Assembly: GCF_964340395.1 (NCBI RefSeq) | Contig: NC_135568.1 | Location: forward strand, 6,846,579-6,910,578 | Direction: 5' to 3' | From: Glandiceps talaboti | Taxonomy: Eukaryota > Hemichordata > Enteropneusta > Spengelidae | Length of the DNA stretch: 64,000 nucleotides | Shown here: positions 24,577 through 37,299 of the stretch, one piece after another | Layout: the number at the start of each line of letters is the position of its first letter | How positions within the stretch are numbered: position 1 is the first letter of the stretch | The notes under the pieces: generated by a model | What the model was told of the DNA's origin: nothing | Database searches by the model: none | Seen by the model: the letters and a program-made list of their open reading frames with translations, nothing else | Made by a program: the position numbers and the translations under genes

Positions 24577-24995
24577 AGTATGAACTCAGAGTTCCTGAAT
24601 ATTTATTCTCGTAAATTACCGTTATTTGCCTTTGTTCAAATTTGATAAATTCTCTCTCTCTAATCGTTGTTTTTTAAGCGAGCATAACTTTCAAATTCAA
24701 TGTATATGATGTATTTAGAATAAATTGTCCGTAAATTCCCTGTCAGTGTTTCATTCCCCATTCTATTGTCATATATATTTCATGAGTGCGTTTCCAGTAT
24801 TCTCCTGGGAAAATGTCTAGATCCCATTTTGAAGTTCCTACATAGAAAATATTGTCCGTGGAAATCTTAACAACTTGCTTTATTTCAAGCATGTCAGATT
24901 ACATTGTAGATGTAGATGGATTCAAATATAGCCTTATATCCACGTGGTGTGTCTGCATATTTTGATATTCTACAAACCAGGTCAAAAAGTCAATG

Positions 24996-25190
24996 ACGAG
25001 ATCAATACTTCAATGTAGGATAAAAAACTAAATTCTTTTAGTTTGACCTCGGAACCCCCTTCTAAGTAAATTGACTAAAATTGAAAATATTTTAGACAGC
25101 ATAATCAATTTCAAATCAGTATGTAGTAGTATTTAGTACAATAAAAACGTTTTACATATTTTTTAATTTTTGGCAATTTATTGAGTTCAA
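24996..25190 (-). mobile_element. Partial copy of the 60308 MITE family
   Basis: CGAGATCAATACTTCAATGT then AGGATAAAAAACTAAATTC matches the terminal repeat. AATCAATTTCAAATCAGTAT then GTAGT matches the interior in reverse complement. The other end is not found. Confidence 0.8.
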
Positions 25191-25511
25191 ACATGGATTT
25201 GGTATATGTTATTTCATATTGTTTTTTTGAATAGGAAAACATAGTAGGGTTATTTTATGAATATGAAATTTATAATAAATATCATTTTGTCAACCATATG
25301 GCCATTTTAAGAATATTGTATCAATTTCACATGGCGTATTTCACATTGCAAATTGCATCAAAGAGAGATAAACTTACTCGAAAACCTATTTTGTTTCGAT
25401 AGTAGCTTCATACAAAAACCATTTTTCAAAATCCCTCTTTCAATTTTTTTTTCATATACATTCATACATACATGTACGTGCAAACTGCAATCGATCTCAC
25501 AGATGGCATTG

Positions 25512-25607
25512 TTAGCCTGAAAGATATAGCTATTCGTTCCGCTGACAAAATGTGCTCGCGTGGTGAGTGGATACGTAACCGAACGAACGGCTGGACCTCT
25601 CAGACTA
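25512..25607. mobile_element. ~96-bp MITE, TAGCCTGAAAG family copy 2
   Basis: TAGCCTGAAAGATATAG at the left and CCTCTCAGACTA at the right are inverted. CTATTCGTTCC and GAACGAACGG form an inner pair. GCATTG and ACATTG flank it. Confidence 0.7.
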
Positions 25608-26079
25608 ATGACATTGCGTAAAAATGTTGAAAATCATATACGATAGAAATTTATCATCAAAAGGGTATGTTGTATTGTTTCCTGCACGTTCGTTATAAAT
25701 ATGGACACTCATATAGTAATCTTTTTTTTACACCATCACGTTTTATTTTGAAAAGTTGCACCATATGTTAAGAAAATAATGTTCAGTGACTCAGAGGTAG
25801 TTGCATCATAAAATATTTTGATAAAATCATATTTCATGTAGAAAGTTACATCACGCCATTTTAATCATGAAATTTTGTTTCATCATTAAAGTATGTGCCA
25901 TCAACCAGTACATATAAATGAACAGTCATTTTTAGCCCTTGTGGGCACCGTCGTATCTTGTACTGAAAATTGCTATAAATTCAATATTTTTTATAAAATT
26001 GTATCTCCTAATGAATGTGGTTAGACATTTAATGTTTTTTCACCAAACCATATTTCACCAGGAGATTTTATGATTGTCA
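25608..26079. other. Non-coding, no feature seen
   Basis: AT-rich unique sequence. Confidence 0.55.
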
Positions 26080-26470
26080 GACATCACACCTTGATAACAA
26101 GACCGACGTAAATGATTAAGTAACCACGTTATATGTAATCAAGCGTGAACAGAGCACGCAACGGTCTACCACATGACATCATTGCCGTCGATCTCCAAGC
26201 AGTCCATGCATGACTTCCACTGTAAGGTTTGTTGTTAAGTGATTACTCAACCTCCCGCCACAGCATGGTAACACTTGAACACAGATTGCCAGCTCTAAAC
26301 CATTGATCACTCTGGAGCCAATTTCTTTAAGGGCTCTCAAATACAGACCTCGTTTTCTATCTGGAATGGATTTTGTCTATTTAAATACCAGCCATGCACT
26401 CTTTAGATTTGGAGAATTTATGATGAGACCCAGCTCGCTGCTCAGAGACTTAAACACAAATAAATTGTAG
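26080..26470 (+). other. GC-richer unique island; possible conserved element or alternative 5' exon
   Basis: About 390 bp with clearly higher sequence complexity and GC than its neighbours, and no repeats. A short frame from ATG at 26173 (MTSLPSISKQSMHDFHCK) runs to AAG|GTTTGT at 26226/26227. It would end at phase 0, which is compatible with the exon at 59942. Nothing ties it to the kinase beyond phase, so it is a candidate only. It could equally be a regulatory element. Confidence 0.25.
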
Positions 26471-26619
26471 GGCAATTCACTTCCAGTGTAGATTTATGCA
26501 GTCTAGTCTGTACTTTTTTTGAAGAGTAGAATCTATATAACATCTGAAACAGAATTTATTTGTAAGATATAGCTAGCTAAGATCAGTTTACCTCTTGCTG
26601 TGTTTTGAACTATAGTTTA

Positions 26620-27215
26620 CATCAGTGTGGACAGATTTGTGATGTCTATAATTGTGCCTAGAAGTATGAATGTAGGATAATGTGTACATCAGTTTGGAGA
26701 GATATATGTGATGTCTAGTTTTGCATAGGAAGAGTATAGTGTGTACACTGGTGTGGAGAGATACCCCGGTATGTTATGTCTATTTTCTACATATTCGCGA
26801 GGAGAATAGTGTGTATTCCAGTGTAGAGAGATATGTGATGTCTAGTTTTGCATAGGAAGAGTATAGTGTGTACACTGGTGTGGAGAGATACCCCGGTATG
26901 TGATGTCTATTTTCTACATATGAGAGGAGCCTAGTGTGTACTCCAGTGTGGAGAGATTTGTGATGTCTAGTTTTTACATAGGAAGATTAATGGTGTGTAT
27001 TCCAGTATGGAGAGATATGTGATGTCTATTTTCTGTATACGAGTGGAGAATAGTGTGTACTCCAATGTGGAGAGATTTGTGACGTCTATTCTTTGCATAT
27101 AGGAATAGCATCGTGTGTACACCAGTGTGGAGAGATTTGTGGTCTTGTTTTGCATAGAATACAAATATAAGGGTAGTGTGTACACCAGTGTGGAGAGATT
27201 TACAATCATAATGTC
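26620..27215. repeat. Minisatellite, unit about 57-65 bp, about 10 copies
   Basis: Core GTGTGTACACCAGTGTGGAG then AGATTTGTGATGTCTATTTT with variable ends. A longer unit of about 130 bp containing GAGATACCCCGGTATG is itself duplicated (26735-26950). Confidence 0.95.
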
Positions 27216-28229
27216 TATTTTTTCGTATGAGATAAATTTGTTACTGTAATGAATTACAGCTTTAGTGCAAGTATTTACATATTTTCTTTATATACATAGT
27301 AAAAAGTATTGGTATAGTGTATTGTTGAGAAATGGAGTATTTGTGGTAAGTATTTTACCATGAAAAGATCTGAGTGATTAAATGAGATAATATAAAATAT
27401 GATGATATATGATTGTGTATACGAATGTTGACAGATATATGTAAGACTGTATAAGGTAATTTGTCTAATTTATATTTTGTGTTCTGTTGACAAAATACAT
27501 CGTCGCAAACCACAGCCCGTTTTACGGCAACGTTCTTTACGAGCCTCTGACTTGTGAGAATGACAAAATAGACCTATCTAACAACTTTTGCCCATAAGAG
27601 AGATAGTTATAAAAAGAAAGATCAACCTTTGGCATTGACATAGAAGACCTTTTGTATGAATTGTGCCTTCTTGTGACAGTCAAGAAAAAGAGCTTTGCCA
27701 TTACCATAAGGGACCTTTCATATACTGGGGTAATGGTGCCCTCTAGTGATATAGTGGAGAAGAGACCTTTCATTATTAATGACACCCTCTTGTGTTACGG
27801 ATGAGAAGTTGATATTTCATATATTATGATGCCCTCTAGTGTTACAGATGGGTATAGTGACTTTTGTAGTGATACTTGAAATAAAAGGGGCTTACTGGTG
27901 CTTAGTGGTGAGAAATATGTCTTTCAAATGAAATGATGTGTTCACGTTCATAGCCTCACTAGTAACATAGCTGCGAAAGGAGCCATTGTATGTAAAATGT
28001 CCTCCAGTGATACTGCTTTGTCATACAGTGATGGAAGATCGCCATGTCTTGGTCGTATTGCGACTATATTTCATGGTTAAGCAATAATGATATCACAAAT
28101 CAGTACCATTTGTCATCTGATCTCCTGTGCCCACTTTGTCTATAAAAATAATATATTTCCATCTTTTCAACACAGAATATTTTGTCAGTGAAAAGTCGAG
28201 GAAATCTAGCTGAGGTGCGATAACTATTG
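27216..28229. other. Non-coding; degenerate ~60-bp repeats at 27640-28020
   Basis: TGCCCTCTAGTGATATAGTG, GGACCTTTCATAT and GCCCTCTAGTGTTACAG blocks recur. The remaining sequence is unique with no gene supported. Confidence 0.6.
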
Positions 28230-28890
28230 GCCATAGTCATGTGATCATGTGACAGCAGGTGTTGAATGGTGTGATGAATATTGTTCAATATGCAATGTCA
28301 TGTGATCATCACATGTTAATTACTTGCCCAGTACACAGCAAACCTAATGTTTAAATGATGTGATCCCTATTGACAAGCTCACTCATAGTCATGTGATCGT
28401 CACATGATGACTACTTACCAGGTATGTAGCTGATGTTTGGCCTGACATTGATAGAATTGTAGTAGCAGTGATGTGATCAACTCAGGATGATAAGTACTTG
28501 CCAAGTACACAGTAGGCCTGATATAGTGAGTGATAGATTTATAGCTGTGATGTGATCAGCTCAGTAGTCATGTGACCATCACATGATAAGTACTTGCCAA
28601 GTACACAGCAGGCCTGATATAGTGAGTGATAGATTTATAGCTGTGATGTGATCAACTCAGTAGTCATATGACCATCACATGATAAGTACTTTCCAAGTAC
28701 ATAGCAGGCCTGACATTGATAGATTTGTAGTATCTATGATGTAATCAACTCAGTAGTCATGTGATCATCACATGATAAGTACTTGCCAAGTATACAGCGG
28801 GCCTGACATTGATAGATTTGTAGCTGTGATGTGATCAACTCAGTAGTCATGTGATCATCACATGATAACTACAGCAGGCTTGACATTGAT
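28230..28890. repeat. Tandem array, unit about 85-100 bp, ~7 copies, rich in TCATGTGA/TCACATGA
   Basis: Units combine GTCATGTGATCATCACATGA, TAAGTACTTGCCAAGTACAC, AGCAGGCCTGACATTGATAG and GCTGTGATGTGATCAACTCA. Each carries an inverted pair of TCATGTGA-type E-boxes. Confidence 0.9.
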
Positions 28891-29861
28891 AGATTTGTTA
28901 TTCACTCTCACAGCCAGCATTTTATTCTACAGGGTATTTGAACCTGCCCTATACATATAGCTTTCACTTGACTATCACAGATTCAGTACATGTGATCTGT
29001 TAACCTATATCTTTTGTGAGTCATCCTGTGTGTAAAGTACAGTCTGTCTAATAGCTTCATTAAAACAGAATTCATAAAGTCGTACAAATAGCAGGTGGAG
29101 CCTGGAGATTAATGTTTCGTTTTTACTGAGTGTGTGCTTTTTTGTGCTGAGAGTATGCCATGCTTTTAACAAGGGGAAGAATGTAGTCAAAGTTCACATT
29201 TAGGGAGTTAGTGATAAGATTAACATGTCCTATACATTCAGTATTTTTAGTGTTTTTAGTATGCCCGGAAATAATGATGTGAAAATCTGGTAAAACTGCA
29301 GTTCTCTGTACATTTAATATTTTAGTTGAAGTTTAGAATCCTTTGTAGCATTTCATAGAGGGAGAAATCTCATAGATGAACGCATATAGTTTCTGTACTT
29401 TCAGTGGTTTGCTTGAGAAACAGTAGTATCGAGGGGGAGATAATGATAAAATTAAGTTGTCAAGTTTGTACGTTCAGTGTCTATATGAAAAAAACCCCCA
29501 GGTAACAGAGATAGTAGTAGAAATCTGTGAAATGAACAATTTCCCAACCATTTAGTATAGTTGCAATGTTAAAACCAATGGGAAAAGAGAGGGGAACTCT
29601 GATTAAACTTGGATTCATAATTATATGTTTAACAGTATTTTGCAAGATAAACCTGGACAAAAATAAGTATTTGATGTAAGGTAGAGGTTATGAACTTCAT
29701 TTTCATCTTCCTCCTGGTGCACATTAAAACCCGTCCTAATTGCATATAGTCTGTAAGATACAGGTATTCGTGATGCGCTATTAGCCAGCACCATTCATTA
29801 AGAAGCCTAATAGGGCTGAACAACCCCGACATAGTTAGTCTAAATGGCTTATTACCTTAAG
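28891..29861. other. Non-coding, no feature seen
   Basis: AT-rich unique sequence. Confidence 0.55.
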
Positions 29862-29960
29862 TGAAAACCTCATGAATATTCATTGTTCAACCATTGCATG
29901 AACATGTCTGCTGACTCCCATGATGCAATGTGGCCCACAGCAAGATCCCCAAATGAAGCA
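29862..29960 (-). repeat. Dispersed repeat, copy B
   Basis: Reverse complement of 60-180: AGTGAAAACCTCATGAATAT, then CCCATGATGCAATGTGGCCC and AGCAAGATCCCC. Same length and few differences. Confidence 0.8.
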
Positions 29961-30901
29961 CAATTTCAAATTAGTGTTTCTCTGAAATGACACATAATGT
30001 AGGTGATGTAAGATAATGAAAAGACTCTCCAGAACCTAAAGTTTATGAAAACACTTTTATTTCCTGATGTGGAGTTTGTGAATGATTGTATAATTCATGA
30101 ATTGAGCGAGCACTCAATTCAGTAACTGAATAGTACTGTACACAGCTGCTGTCTGGGAATTGAATACAGATTTGGAGGATTGGAAGTACGTCATGTATAT
30201 CTATTTGATAATATAATACAGGTGAATTGAAGGACAGACCTGGATTACAGCAATCCAGAAAGTACAAGATTATATACAGGTAGACTCACTGACGCCTTAT
30301 GATATAACGGTAGTACGGAAAAGTGTGTATGAATTGCTGAATGGATGGACAGGTCTAAATTATGCATAATACAGCCACAATCTAGTAATAGTGCAAGAGT
30401 ACATTTAGACTCACTGATGCCATATATAAGAGTACAAAAAAGTGTATGAACACAAAATTGTTGAATGGATGGATAGGTTTGGCTATATATATTTATATAT
30501 AATACAGTTGCAATCAAGTAATAGTGCAAATGTACAGACTCAGTTATGTTACAAAAAGAGTGTATGAACACAAAATTATTGAATGGATTGACAGGTTTGG
30601 CTGTATATATGATACAATTGCAATCAAGTTAGTGCAAGTATACATGTAGACTCACTGATGCAGTACAAAAAAAGTGTATTGAACGTAACATTTTTTGAAT
30701 GGATGCATCTAGGTTTTAGACTGTAATATATGCCGTATTGTTCAGCCTTTAAGTCTTTGTAACAACATTCTGGTGGATAGTGTGGCACGAATGTCGTATC
30801 TAATGACTTGATAGTTTGGATTCAGTCACAATTACTGGTAATTGAGTGCCAGTGTACACATACATATAGACTCATTGCTGCCACATAGACTCATTGATGC
30901 C

Positions 30902-31048
<147 letters not shown>

Positions 31049-31418
31049 AAACAAAATATATCAACAGAATTTTTATTGACACTCATTGATGCCATATATA
31101 TATATATAGTACAAACAAAATATATCAATTAACAACAGAATTATTGTGTCGATGGACAGGTTTGACAGTCACAATATCAAGTTAGTGCAAGTGTACATGC
31201 ATAGACTCATTGATGCTGTTTATATAGTACAAACAAAATATATGAACATAAAATTTTTGAGTCGATGGACAAGTTTGATAGTTGCACTCAAGTTACTGCA
31301 AGGAAACATGTAAACTCACTGACACCTTATATACAGTACAAAAAAGTGTGTATGAGCATGACATTTTTGAATTGATGGACAGGTTTGACAGTCACAATAA
31401 AGTTTAATAGTGTACATG

Positions 31419-31645
31419 TAGACTTAGACAGTCGTTCGCGCCTTTTTTCCCTACGTTTTATCTAAACTTAAGACGTTGCGGCACTCTGATCCGGTGCAAT
31501 ACTACTATAATCGCATACTGATATCGAGGTCGGCCCTCGATATCAGTATGCGATTATAGTAGTGTTGCGCCGGATCGGAGCGCGGCGATGATGTAAGTTT
31601 AGATAAAACGTAGGAAAAAAGGCGCGAGCGACTGTCGACAGTCTA
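31419..31645. mobile_element. 227-bp GC-rich palindromic MITE
   Basis: Near-complete palindrome. The ends TAGACTTAGACAGTCG and CGACTGTCGACAGTCTA flank CGCGCCTTTTTTCC and ACGTTTTATCTAAACTTA with their inverted partners. The centre CGATATCAGTATGCGATTAT pairs with its copy across a five-base loop. It interrupts a unit of the tandem array between GTGTACATG and ATGAAGACTCACTG, so ATG is a likely target duplication. Confidence 0.9.
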
Positions 31646-31800
31646 ATGAAGACTCACTGATGCCATATACATGTAGTACAAGGCATGTGTATGAACAGAA
31701 AATTGTTGAATAGATGAACAGGTTTGGATTCAGTTTCAATCAAGTTAGTGCAAGTGTACACAGGTAGACTCAATGACGCTGAATAATCAAAGAATGTGTA

Positions 31801-32185
31801 TGAACACAAAGTTGTCCACTCTGGGGAGTTCCCATCTTAGTTTTTAATAAAGTGACCCCCCACGTAAAAAGGACAAAATGTGATTGAGTAACCCCAAAGA
31901 AGCTGATTAGTGAGAGAACAAAATATATCAATCGTAGTTTCCTCGAGGTATTACCTGTTTCCACTCAAAGTATATGCTTTATACCCTTAGGGTACTGTAG
32001 AATTGTGAGGTGACCTGAGAAAGATGAGATAGACTCCCCTAAGGAATGTATCGATATGCCCTTTAGGCTTGCCTGTATCGTACTATTCATCACAGAGTCT
32101 TGTTTGCTGAGTCAGCATATAGACAAAAGTTAATGATAAAACAAGTGACTGTGCAAGATATTGTAATTTTGATGATATACTATGG
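31801..32185. other. Non-coding, no feature seen
   Basis: Unique sequence with only short chance frames. Confidence 0.55.
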
Positions 32186-32555
32186 AGTCATAGTTGGCGA
32201 AGGTTAGCCTAAGAATGGTGGGCTTGGAATTTCCAGTTTGCAGGTTTGAGCCTCATCACTGCTGTTAATTTCTGAATAGCTAAACTCCCTTGGGCAAGAT
32301 ATGAACCATGCTTGTGCCCAGTCAATGCAGCTGTATAATTAGGGACCTGGTAGGATAGAGGTTGCAATGTGAATACTTTAATCCTATGTGCCTGTATAGA
32401 GGCAGAAATGATTGTATACTCCCCAGGCAGTTGAGGAAGTATAAAGGGCCGCTGTGCCACTATAGATCCGTGCCAGGGGTAATACTTGGTAGCTCGTGAG
32501 CTTTCTGGAGAACAGGTGCATTATAAGAATTTAGTATTATGATTATTGTTATTAT
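32186..32555 (+). mobile_element. SINE, near full length
   Basis: tRNA-like head with GCAGGTTTGAGCCTC as the B box. The body is TTAGGGACCTGGTAGGATAG, TACTCCCCAGGCAGTTGAGG and GATCCGTGCCAGGGGTAATA. The 3' part GGAGAACAGGTGCATTATAA and the tail ATTATGATTATTGTTATTAT are shared with 61465-61672. Confidence 0.9.
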
Positions 32556-33339
32556 TTTAAGAAGAAAAAGAAAGGCAAGGGATGCAAGGAACTGACTTAG
32601 AAGAAAAAGTCTTTAAAGATAAGAGAGAAAACTTTTCAAGATAAAATTCATGTTTCTACCATAAACAGGTAAATCAAAAATGAAACTTTAACTCTCACAG
32701 TCATCATTATCATCAATATTGCACATTACACAGCACAAAGTAGTTGAAACTTGAAACTGGTGTACATTTCAAAGACATGATCGAGGCAGGAGAAAAAGCC
32801 CTTCCAGCCTCATGAATGTCAAAGGTCTTTTAATACCTAAGTGAATAATGAGTTTGATGCTAAACTAGATTTTGCATTGTTCGAACATATTTGATCCATC
32901 GTCGTGGTGATAGATTTGTGAGCCTTGACCCACAAGGTATGTTATTAATAAGCTTAGGCTTAGGGAGCCCTAGGGCCATATAAGTCTACATTAATTTTGA
33001 TTATATCGGAGAAATTGAAGGCAGTATGAAAAATATGTAGATATCGCCGGGTTAATGGGTCAGTGTATCGTTTTGTGTGTCCTCCAATGTCTCGTACAAA
33101 GTTAAGTTATGTATTATAAAGTTTGACAATACGATTAGATAGGCGTCCTTTGAGATTTCGTTTCATCTTGTGTTTTTACAGTATTTCATTTTAATCAAGT
33201 TGTGTTATTTTATCCCTACAAATCATGTCCTATAGTATTGCTATAGAGAAATTGTGAGAGCTACTTGCGCTATAAGTTTCGAAATCACACTCCTGCACAC
33301 TTTGCCTGAATAAAGGTCACCTGGAACAAATGACAGTAG
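32556..33339. other. Non-coding, no feature seen
   Basis: Unique AT-rich sequence. Confidence 0.55.
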
Positions 33340-33415
33340 TGTGGCTTGAATTGACAACCTGCAGATTCTGATCTGGCCACTCTTACTATTTGACCATTAT
33401 GATCTGACTATCATA
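33340..33415 (-). mobile_element. SINE head fragment, minus strand
   Basis: The reverse complement contains AATAGTAAGAGTGGCCAGAT, AATCTGCAGGTTG and TTCAAGCC, matching the tRNA-like head of the SINE copies. No body follows. Confidence 0.65.
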
Positions 33416-33437
33416 GGTGTGATCACTGTCATTCATT

Positions 33438-33800
<363 letters not shown>

Positions 33801-33839
33801 ACCACCACTCTACCACTACCACCACCAATTCCAAAAAAG

Positions 33840-35190
33840 ACTAATTTAAAAATATTACGTACACAAGGAAGGTCTTGTTTTTTTATAGCTGACAGAAAAT
33901 ACGAAGAGAAAATATATACTTGATAGCTTTAACACTGCCATATACTATGAATCAGAGGGAAAAATAATTTTGAGATGTAATGCCTTCAGAGAATAACATC
34001 TCATCCCTCAGAGAGAGAAGTACATATTTATTGAGAGATTCAGAAGATGTCGTTGACAAGAATTTCTAATCTAATTTGTAACATTCTCATAGATCTCATA
34101 CATTTATGACTTTGGGGGAAAGAGTCAACTAAAGGTTTAAGGAATAATTCTGTGCTTGAGAGTTTTAAATTAGATTGAACAGCATGTACAGCAGTTGCTG
34201 TCATCAAACCAAGAAGTCCATGATGATGTAGGCACATCAGAATCAAAGTTTAATGCCATAGCAACTATGATCATGTCTCTTAGCAACTGCAAATAGTAAA
34301 GTGATGAATAACAAATAGTCCACAGTTTCATTTGATGCATTACAAACATTTGTCCCTAGCAACCGTAGCCATGGCAACTCCAAACTTAATTTATTTCATC
34401 TCTTCCCTATTAGTGAATGAAATGTTTTCCATACAATCATTCATATATTTTTTGTCAGATGTGTTTTCTGTAAAATTAGCGAACTGTGTCAGTGTCTTTA
34501 TTTTCATGCTTTTTGCATTCAAGTGCACTTGATAAAACCTGCCATGCAAATGAAAATTCTTTAATGGGATGCGTATGTATCCATGGAAACGCGTGAGGCA
34601 TGCATTGACATCACGTAAAAAAAGGGGAACAGACAAGTGTATAAATTACCCGGTAGTCTACTCATCAAACTGACAATTTTTGTAAGTGATCACTTTTACC
34701 ATGTATGTGTCGGAACGTGACAGGTGCTGTCGTCGTTTAAGTACACAGCGTCAGATATTTTGACACATTGAAATAGAGTAAGTCAATTAGGAAAGTAAAT
34801 GTATGTATCAAGGCAGGTAACAGACAAAGAACGTTTGATACTTACACCCCATTATCATCAAAATATACAAAAAAACGAGTGATAATTAAATGAGCTCTAG
34901 GTCATCAGAATTTAATAGATTCATTTGAAAACCCTTTAATGGCATCCACTGTGTGTCGTTTGTGCGTTAATTTAGCACTGATGTTCACAGAATTGTTCGA
35001 CTGAAGGAACGGTTATGTTGCACACTGTTAATGCATTATGAAATAAGAATTTCAAAGGAAATTATAAAGGATTGCAATGAAGCAATAAAAGTATATTGCA
35101 GGACTCTATTCATGGTGTACTCTTATTTTTTCTTCAAATAAAACTCCAAGTGCTAAAACATCTTTTGTGTTTGGGGCACTGTATTATCAA
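33840..35190. other. Unique non-coding sequence with RFX-like and octamer motifs
   Basis: No repeats for about 1.3 kb, unusual in this window. It contains TAGCAAC motifs near 34264 and 34280, the X-box at 34365, and ATGCAAAT near 34545. Candidate for conserved regulatory DNA. No gene supported. Confidence 0.4.
34365..34378. promoter_or_regulatory. RFX X-box GTAGCCATGGCAAC
   Basis: Exact match to GTNRCC-N2-RGYAAC, with CCTAGCAAC immediately upstream (34355-34363). Motif match only. Confidence 0.4.
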
Positions 35191-35194
35191 AATG

Positions 35195-35430
35195 TCCTAC
35201 AAATCATGTTGTCCAGTCGACAACATGATATGGAATTGAATAACACAATCGGTTCCAATGTAATCGTAAAATGAATGAAATAAAAAATGCAAGCTGTATT
35301 GAAAAAAAACACCTTTTCAGTGAGTTTGAGGCACTTTAATAAGAAAACGTAGTTGTATCCATGCTGTCCAGTTCCGCAATATGATACAGAATTAAATGAC
35401 ACAATTGATTCCAATCCAATCCCCACAATA
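35195..35430. repeat. Two copies of a ~140-bp unit
   Basis: ATGTTGTCCAGTCGACAACA then TGATATGGAATTGAATAACA at about 35206 matches ATGCTGTCCAGTTCCGCAAT then ATGATACAGAATTAAATGAC at about 35360. Confidence 0.8.
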
Positions 35431-35577
35431 AATTGAATAAGTATCCATGCACCCAGCTGACTGATTAAGGTATAATACCTATATTGATTGAAATAGGACC
35501 AGTGACTACAAGTAGTGTTGAACTTCTAAAGGTAATATTAATGTTTAAGTAATACTTTTTGATTCATCATCATATAT

Positions 35578-35712
35578 ATACACACACACACACATACACA
35601 CACACTCATCTCCAATGACACACACATGCATACATACATATACAAATACACATATACAAACACAAACACCAACACACACACATGCACTCTCTACTCTCCA
35701 CCCCACCCACCC
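35578..35712. repeat. CA-rich degenerate microsatellite
   Basis: ACACAC, ACATAC and CACCC runs. Confidence 0.85.
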
Positions 35713-36450
35713 CACATGCAATTTTAATAAATATTACGTTTGTAAAAAACGATACCTACTTTTACAAGCGCAGTTCAACTATACGGATATTAAACTGCGA
35801 TAAGATTAATGTGAGCTTACTAAGTTAATGAAATATTACAAATGTCAAAGGTTTTGTCATTTATTATCGCTCCACTAAGCTGAACCATAGGTTTACCTGG
35901 AGGGCACACAGATGATGATACCTGTGAACTGTAAAGTTGATACGGTGAAGAAAATGACAGATTTTATTACCATTATTGATGGGAAATAGTTGTGTATTGG
36001 GGTTTCTTTGTTAGTTGCTTGGATATTAAAGCTACAGGCATGTGATATACAACTGTGGATTTCCTGCGATTTAATTAGATTTGGAATCGTAACAATTACA
36101 GTGCACATGTGCAATGTTTTTTAATGTGAATATTTTGTTGTTTTCTTAAAAGATACTAATATATTGTATATCATTTGTTGCCACAGGCAGTTTTAGCTCT
36201 AACCCTACTACAGTCATTACCTTTTACATGAACTGAATTGAAAAGGGTTAAAGTAAATCTTATTATTGGATTTTGTGGTTAATGGAATGAATCAATGAGT
36301 AAAACTTAAATTGTTGTAAGATATTACGAAATTTACTTGCGGATAATCATAGAGTTGTTTATATTATGTGACATGAGTTACATTGAATATTTCTTATAAT
36401 GGTTTCTCAATTCTGATGTACTCAAGATGAAGAACTGTTACACTTACACT
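35713..36450. other. Non-coding, no feature seen
   Basis: AT-rich unique sequence. Confidence 0.55.
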
Positions 36451-36454
36451 TACA

Positions 36455-36838
36455 GTGCAGTACAGTGCAGTACAGCACTGTACAGCACATTACAGTGCAG
36501 TGCAGTACAGTTACTACACTACACTGTACTGTACTACACTGCTCTACACTACATGTACACTATGCTACACTATACCACATTGTACTTCACTATACTACAC
36601 TATGGACATGTACATTAAATGTACATACAGTATAGCACACCACAGTACAGAATATAGTGTAATTTGCAGTGCAGTAAAGTGTAATACAGGACAGCTGTAC
36701 ACTACAGCTAATATAGTACAGTACAGTACAGTACAGTACAGTACAGTACAGTACAGATAGCACTGTACAGTACAGTATGCCACGCCACACTACATCACAC
36801 CACACCGTACCACACCACACCACACCACACCACACCAC
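36455..36838. repeat. ACAGT / ACTAC pentamer array grading into ACACC
   Basis: Imperfect five-base repeats. There are pure GTACA runs at 36716-36756, TACAC variants at 36515-36600 and a CACAC/CCACA run at 36780-36838. Because GTAC is self-complementary, the array can also fold. Confidence 0.95.
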
Positions 36839-37295
36839 AGTTTATATGTAGTCAAATTGATTCACATAGTGAATATTTTAGTCTGGAACCCATTTCTGTG
36901 TGATTTAATCAAAACATATCAAACTTTAATACTTATATTACATATCTTGTCATATTTGTATTCAATTGTATTCGTTAATAATGATAACAAGAGAATGCTA
37001 TGTGCAATACAAACCATATAATAGATTAAGTTTCACAGAGATCTATGCTTTGATATCAATGATATTAAGTTTATTATTATGCAGCCCAGCTGGATAAAAT
37101 CTAATAATTAACAATGATAACATCAAGATGATTTTATCATAACTCAGAGGTCATGACCAGCTGTGGCTTATGACATGACTTACTAAGATATAGGACAGGC
37201 CTATATACATTGACCCAGATGTATTATACAGACATGTACTGGTCCAATTGATTCAATATTTATACAATGCACAGGCCAAATTTAACAAAATATAT
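36839..37295. other. Non-coding, no feature seen
   Basis: AT-rich unique sequence. Confidence 0.55.
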
Positions 37296-37299
37296 GAAA

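Larger units (their letters stand above)
22960..24780. repeat. Tandem array, unit about 170-200 bp, about 7 copies
   Basis: Blocks TTATTTGCCTTTATTCATAT, TTGATCAAATTCAC, CTGATCAGTGTTTGC and GTTGAATTCAATGTA recur near 23070, 23655, 23848, 24050, 24230 and 24610. Two small foldback elements interrupt it (23449-23530, 24433-24576). Confidence 0.85.

Noticed and set aside
36427-36838. Cys/Tyr/Thr-rich frames on both strands
   Set aside because: Pentamer ACAGT/TACAC array read in frame.
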